From: an uncultured Clostridia bacterium
GTDB taxonomy: Bacteria; Bacillota; Clostridia; TANB77; CAG-508
Assembly: GCA_934162625.1 (NCBI GenBank)
Contig: CAKPJM010000026.1
Location: forward strand, 1-19,099
Direction of reading: 5' to 3'
Length of the DNA stretch: 19,099 nucleotides
Of the stretch, positions 16,084 through 19,099 are shown one piece after another (the first letter of the stretch is position 1; each line of letters starts with the position of its first letter). A program made the position numbers and the translations under genes. Under the pieces are notes generated by a model, which saw only the letters and a program-made list of their open reading frames with translations, was not told where the DNA came from and searched no databases.

Positions 16084-16467
16084 TATTTTAATAAAAAAAG
16101 ACATTTTATAAAAACTATGTTTGCAAAACATTATTTTTATAAAAAAACTCCTTTCTTTTCTTACGGAAGGAAAGGAAAGGTTATCCTCAGCCATCTATGG
16201 ATAACTAAAAAAAAACTGTTAATTATTTATATTTTTCATTTTATTTTTAACAATGTTAATAACTTTTTTTATTATCAACAACTATATACACAAGAATTTT
16301 TCTACGGATTTAGCAATAAAATTGAGTTTTGCACATAATCCACAAGACATACTAATACTATTGCTAATAATTATTATTTTATATATAATAAAAAGAAAAA
16401 TCGCTTACGGAAGAAAAGATTTTATATTTTAAAAATAAAAAAGTTTTTATATAAAGGAGTAATATAT
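16084..16467. other. oriC, dnaA-dnaN intergenic DnaA-box cluster
   Basis: The region is AT-rich with no gene. DnaA-box-like 9-mers: TTATCCTCA (16181-16189), TATGGATAA (16196-16204), TTATCAACA (16272-16280), ATATACACA (16284-16292) and TAATCCACA (16336-16344), each at most one mismatch from TTATNCACA except the first two, which are weaker. Long A/T tracts at 16205-16271 are candidates for the unwinding element. A 10-base repeat CTTACGGAAG occurs at 16160-16169 and 16404-16413. A 73-codon open frame here crosses the boxes and is rejected as a gene. Confidence 0.8.
16361..16389 (+). promoter_or_regulatory. Promoter candidate for dnaN
   Basis: TTGCTA (16361-16366), a 17-base spacer, then perfect TATAAT (16384-16389), about 79 bases before the dnaN start. 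Confidence 0.5.
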
Positions 16468-17592
16468 ATGAAAATAGTTTGTGAAAAAGAAAAATTATTA
16501 AAAGGAATAAATTCTGTTATAAGAGCTGTACCTACAAGAACAACAATGCCTATATTAGAAGGAATACTTATACAAACAAATAATAATCAATTAAAATTAA
16601 CTTCATATGATTTAGAATTAGGTATAGAGTATACTATGGAATGCAATGTAATGGAAGAAGGTAATACAGTTGTAAATAGTATAATGTTTAGTGAAATTAT
16701 TAGAAAATTACCAGATACAGATATAAATATAGAAATTAATGAAAATAATTTACTTGTTATAGAATGTGAAGGATCTTTATATAAATTAGCAACAATGAAT
16801 GCTGATGAATTTCCAGAACTTCCTAAAATAGTCATAGAGAATTCTATAGAGACAGATCAAACAATTTTAAAAAATATGATAAGAAAGACAATATTCGCAG
16901 TAAGTATAGAAGAAAATAGACCTATTTTTACAGGATGTTTATTTGAAGTAATTAATAACAGCTTAAATGTAGTAGCTATAGATGGTTTTAGAATGGGATG
17001 GGTTAGCAATAGTTTAAGTAGTGCAAGTAGTGATTTTAAAGCTGTAATTCCGGGAAAAACTTTAAATGAAGTAAATAAAATAATTTTAGATTCTTTTGAT
17101 AGTATAAAAATAGGAGTTTCTAAAAATCAAGCAATTTTTGAAATGGAAAATTGTAAAGTAGTAACAAGATTATTAGATGGTGAATTTTTAAATTATGCAA
17201 GTGTTATTCCAAACAATTGGGAAACTAGAATAAGAGTAAATAAAAATATATTACAAAATTGTTTTGAAAGAATAAGTTTAATTTCTTCATCTAGCATAGA
17301 AAAAGAAAAGAAATATCCTGTAAAAATATCAATAGAAGTAGGAAAAGTAACAATTTCTTGTACAAATCAAACAGGTGATGCTAAAGAAGAAATGTTTACA
17401 GAAACAGAAGGAAAAGATTTAGAAATAGGAGTTAACCCAAAATATTTCTTAGATGCTTTAAAAGCAATAGATGATGAAGAAATATATATTTCTTTTGGAA
17501 CTAATATTTCTCCATGTGTTATAAAACCAGTTGATGAAACAGCAAGAAATTATACATATATGATATTACCAATTAGAATGAAAGAAGACTAA
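16468..17592 (+). CDS. dnaN: DnaN, DNA polymerase III beta sliding clamp
   Basis: The clamp forms a ring that tethers the polymerase and many repair proteins to DNA. It is 374 residues, with three clamp folds of about 120 residues each. It begins MKIVCEKEKLLKGINSV; later come RTTMPILEGILI, FAVSIEENRPIFTGCLFE and the terminal TYMILPIRM, all typical. AAAGGAG lies 8 bases upstream. The gene is uninterrupted. Confidence 0.98.
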   Translation: MKIVCEKEKLLKGINSVIRAVPTRTTMPILEGILIQTNNNQLKLTSYDLELGIEYTMECNVMEEGNTVVNSIMFSEIIRKLPDTDINIEINENNLLVIECEGSLYKLATMNADEFPELPKIVIENSIETDQTILKNMIRKTIFAVSIEENRPIFTGCLFEVINNSLNVVAIDGFRMGWVSNSLSSASSDFKAVIPGKTLNEVNKIILDSFDSIKIGVSKNQAIFEMENCKVVTRLLDGEFLNYASVIPNNWETRIRVNKNILQNCFERISLISSSSIEKEKKYPVKISIEVGKVTISCTNQTGDAKEEMFTETEGKDLEIGVNPKYFLDALKAIDDEEIYISFGTNISPCVIKPVDETARNYTYMILPIRMKED

Positions 17593-17621
17593 ATTAAATT
17601 TTGCTTTAAGAGGATTGAAAA

Positions 17622-18687
17622 ATGTACATTCAAAAAATTAAATTAGAAAATTTTAGGAATTATGAAAAAGCAGAAATAGAATTTGACAAAAATGTAAATA
17701 TAATATATGGTGATAATGCACAAGGTAAAACAAATATATTAGAATCTATTTTCGTTTGCAGTTTGGGAAAATCTTTTAGAACAAACAAAGAAAAAGAATT
17801 AGTAAATAAAGAAAAAGATTTTACTAAAGTGGAAATGATAAGCAAAAAAGAAGATAGAGAAGTGAATATAAAATGTGAAATAAAAGAAAAAAAGAAATTT
17901 TATATAAATGATATATTTGCAAAGAGAACAAGTGAAATTATAGGAAAGAATTATATTGTACTTTTTACCCCAGAAGATATAGAAATAATTAATAATGAAC
18001 CAGCAAGAAGAAGAAGATTTTTAAATATAATGATTAGTCAGTTAAGGCCAATATATATAAATCTTTTAAATGAATATAATAAAATTCTAGATCAAAGAAA
18101 TATATATTTAAAACAGATAAAATATGAGGGGAAACCAATAGAAAATTTATATATATGGGATGAACAAATAGTAAAAATAGGGAAAAAAATATATCAATAT
18201 AGAAAAGAATTTATAGAAAAAATAAATGACAAAATATATAATATACACTTAAAAACAACAGAAAATAAAGAAAAAGTAAAAATAGAATATTTTTCTAATA
18301 TACGGAAAAAATTATTTAGAAAATTTGAAAAATAATCAGAAAAGTGATATACAAAAAGGGTATACAAGTATTGGAATACATAGAGATGATTTTAAGATTT
18401 TTATAAATGATAATGACGTATCAATATATGGTTCACAAGGACAAAAAAGGACTACAATAATTTCTTTAAAACTTGCAGAAGCAGAAGTTATATACGAAGA
18501 AATAGAAGAAAGACCAATTATTTTGTTAGATGATTTTATGTCAGAATTAGATAAAAAAAGGATACAAGGATTATTTGAAAATATAAAAGAAAATCAAGTA
18601 ATTATAACATGTACAGACAGTTTTAAAATAAACAATTCAAAATATAAACTATTTAAAGTAACTAATGCAAAAATAGAATGTATTTAA
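17622..18687 (+). CDS. recF: RecF, recombination and repair ATPase (+1 frameshift)
   Basis: RecF is an SMC-like ATPase that loads RecA at gaps through RecOR. The first part starts MYIQKIKLENFRNYEKAEIE with Walker A GDNAQGKTN (30-38) and runs to CGG at codon 228, after which the frame stops at 18333-18335. Skipping the C gives NIGKNYLENLKNNQKS and then GYTSIGIHRDDF. The ABC signature YGSQGQKRT (269-277) and Walker B IILLDDFMSELD (299-310) follow, to the stop at 18685-18687. The product is 354 residues, normal for RecF. Neither half can work alone because Walker A and Walker B are separated by the break. No S4-domain gene lies between dnaN and recF, unlike in Bacillus. Confidence 0.95.
18303..18305 (+). 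other. In-frame CGG with +1 shift, recF codon 228
   Basis: The zero-frame context is TCT AAT ATA CGG AAA AAA. Skipping C gives ATA GGA AAA AAT TAT TTA GAA, which joins the two RecF halves. This is the only site far from the gene start. Confidence 0.85.
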
Positions 18688-18739
18688 AAAATGTGGTAGA
18701 ACAAACCTGTTCAACCCCAAAAAGATAGGAGCGTAAAAA

Positions 18740-19099
18740 ATGGAAAAATTTGAACATGAGTACAAAGCAGACCAAATTCAAGTATTAGAAGGATTAGAAG
18801 CAGTTAGAAAAAGACCTGGTATGTATATTGGTAGTGTTTCAGCAAGAGGTTTACATCATCTTGTATACGAAATTGTAGATAACAGTGTTGATGAAGCTTT
18901 GGCAGGATATTGTAAAAATATTCATGTAACAATAGAACCAGGAAATGTAATAAAAGTAGAGGATGATGGTAGAGGAATACCAGTAGATATACATCCAAAA
19001 ACAAAAATATCTGCTGCTGAAACTGTTTATACAGTTCTACACGCTGGTGGAAAATTTGGAGGAGATAGTGGATATAAAGTTTCTGGAGGACTTCATGGT
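18740..19099 (+). CDS. gyrB: GyrB, DNA gyrase subunit B (partial)
   Basis: The first 120 residues of the gyrase ATPase subunit, cut by the right edge. It begins MEKFEHEYKADQIQVLEGLEAV... with RKRPGMYIGS, then EIVDNSVDEALAG (metal- and ATP-binding Glu/Asn), DDGRGIP and GKFGGDSGYKVSGGLHG, the GHKL ATP-binding motifs. AGGAG at 18727-18731 lies 8 bases before the ATG. It follows recF by 52 bases and is probably cotranscribed or has its own promoter there. Confidence 0.97.
   Translation, partial: MEKFEHEYKADQIQVLEGLEAVRKRPGMYIGSVSARGLHHLVYEIVDNSVDEALAGYCKNIHVTIEPGNVIKVEDDGRGIPVDIHPKTKISAAETVYTVLHAGGKFGGDSGYKVSGGLHG

Noticed and set aside
16117..16338. 73-codon ORF between dnaA and dnaN
   Set aside because: It crosses the DnaA-box cluster, lacks a ribosome-binding site and has low-complexity composition.
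18325..18687. Separate 120-codon gene after a truncated recF
   Set aside because: Its TTG start has no ribosome-binding site, and its sequence is the C-terminal third of RecF joined smoothly by skipping C at 18303.
18699..18712. LexA-like box before gyrB (GAAC and GTTC)
   Set aside because: The half-sites are six bases apart, whereas the Bacillota SOS box has four.

Overview
The window is the replication-origin region of a very AT-rich Bacillota genome, most likely an uncultured Clostridia-type bacterium. The order rpmH-rnpA-yidD-yidC-jag-mnmE-mnmG-rsmG-parA-parB on one strand and dnaA-dnaN-recF-gyrB on the other is the classic Bacillota origin arrangement. Clusters of DnaA boxes lie on both sides of dnaA. 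The species cannot be named from the sequence.

Layout. Positions 1-1500 hold rsmI (cut by the left edge) and a TrmN6-type tRNA methyltransferase, both on the minus strand, followed by a 48-codon plus-strand ORF. Next come a GerMN-domain membrane-anchored protein and a patatin-family lipid hydrolase. Positions 3208-5510 are mostly gene-free: AT-rich sequence with hairpins and a microsatellite, a probable structured RNA near 4565-4727, small dispersed repeats, and two tRNA-Ser genes (anticodons GCU and UGA). Positions 5511-12105 carry the minus-strand cluster mnmE-mnmG-rsmG-parA-parB-DUF4446, and a terminator separates it from the cluster upstream. Positions 12165-14459 are the minus-strand cluster rpmH-rnpA-yidD-yidC-jag, driven by a near-perfect sigma-A promoter. 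From 14737 to the right edge dnaA, dnaN, recF and the start of gyrB run on the plus strand.

Main observation. Four genes that should be intact (rsmI, the patatin gene, rnpA, recF) have broken reading frames, with five breaks in total. Each break is at an in-frame CGG codon, and each is repaired by moving one base forward, so that C is skipped and the following GGA or GGG is read. I looked at every CGG on the coding strand of every gene here, about 5,000 codons. In-frame CGG occurs only at these five places; all other CGG triplets are out of frame. No gene has a frame break anywhere else. CGA, CGC and CGU are read as ordinary arginine without a shift. Random sequencing error or gene decay would not give this one-to-one match, and rnpA is normally essential. 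The pattern suggests that CGG has lost its arginine meaning in this organism and that CGGR acts as a +1 frameshift site or four-base codon, apparently giving glycine. A tRNA-Gly with a UCCG-type anticodon is one possible decoder. The tRNA evidence lies outside this window.

Together the genes cover replication initiation and elongation (dnaA, dnaN, recF, gyrB), chromosome segregation (parAB), tRNA and rRNA modification (trmN6, rsmI, rsmG, mnmE, mnmG), tRNA maturation (rnpA) and membrane protein insertion (yidC, yidD).
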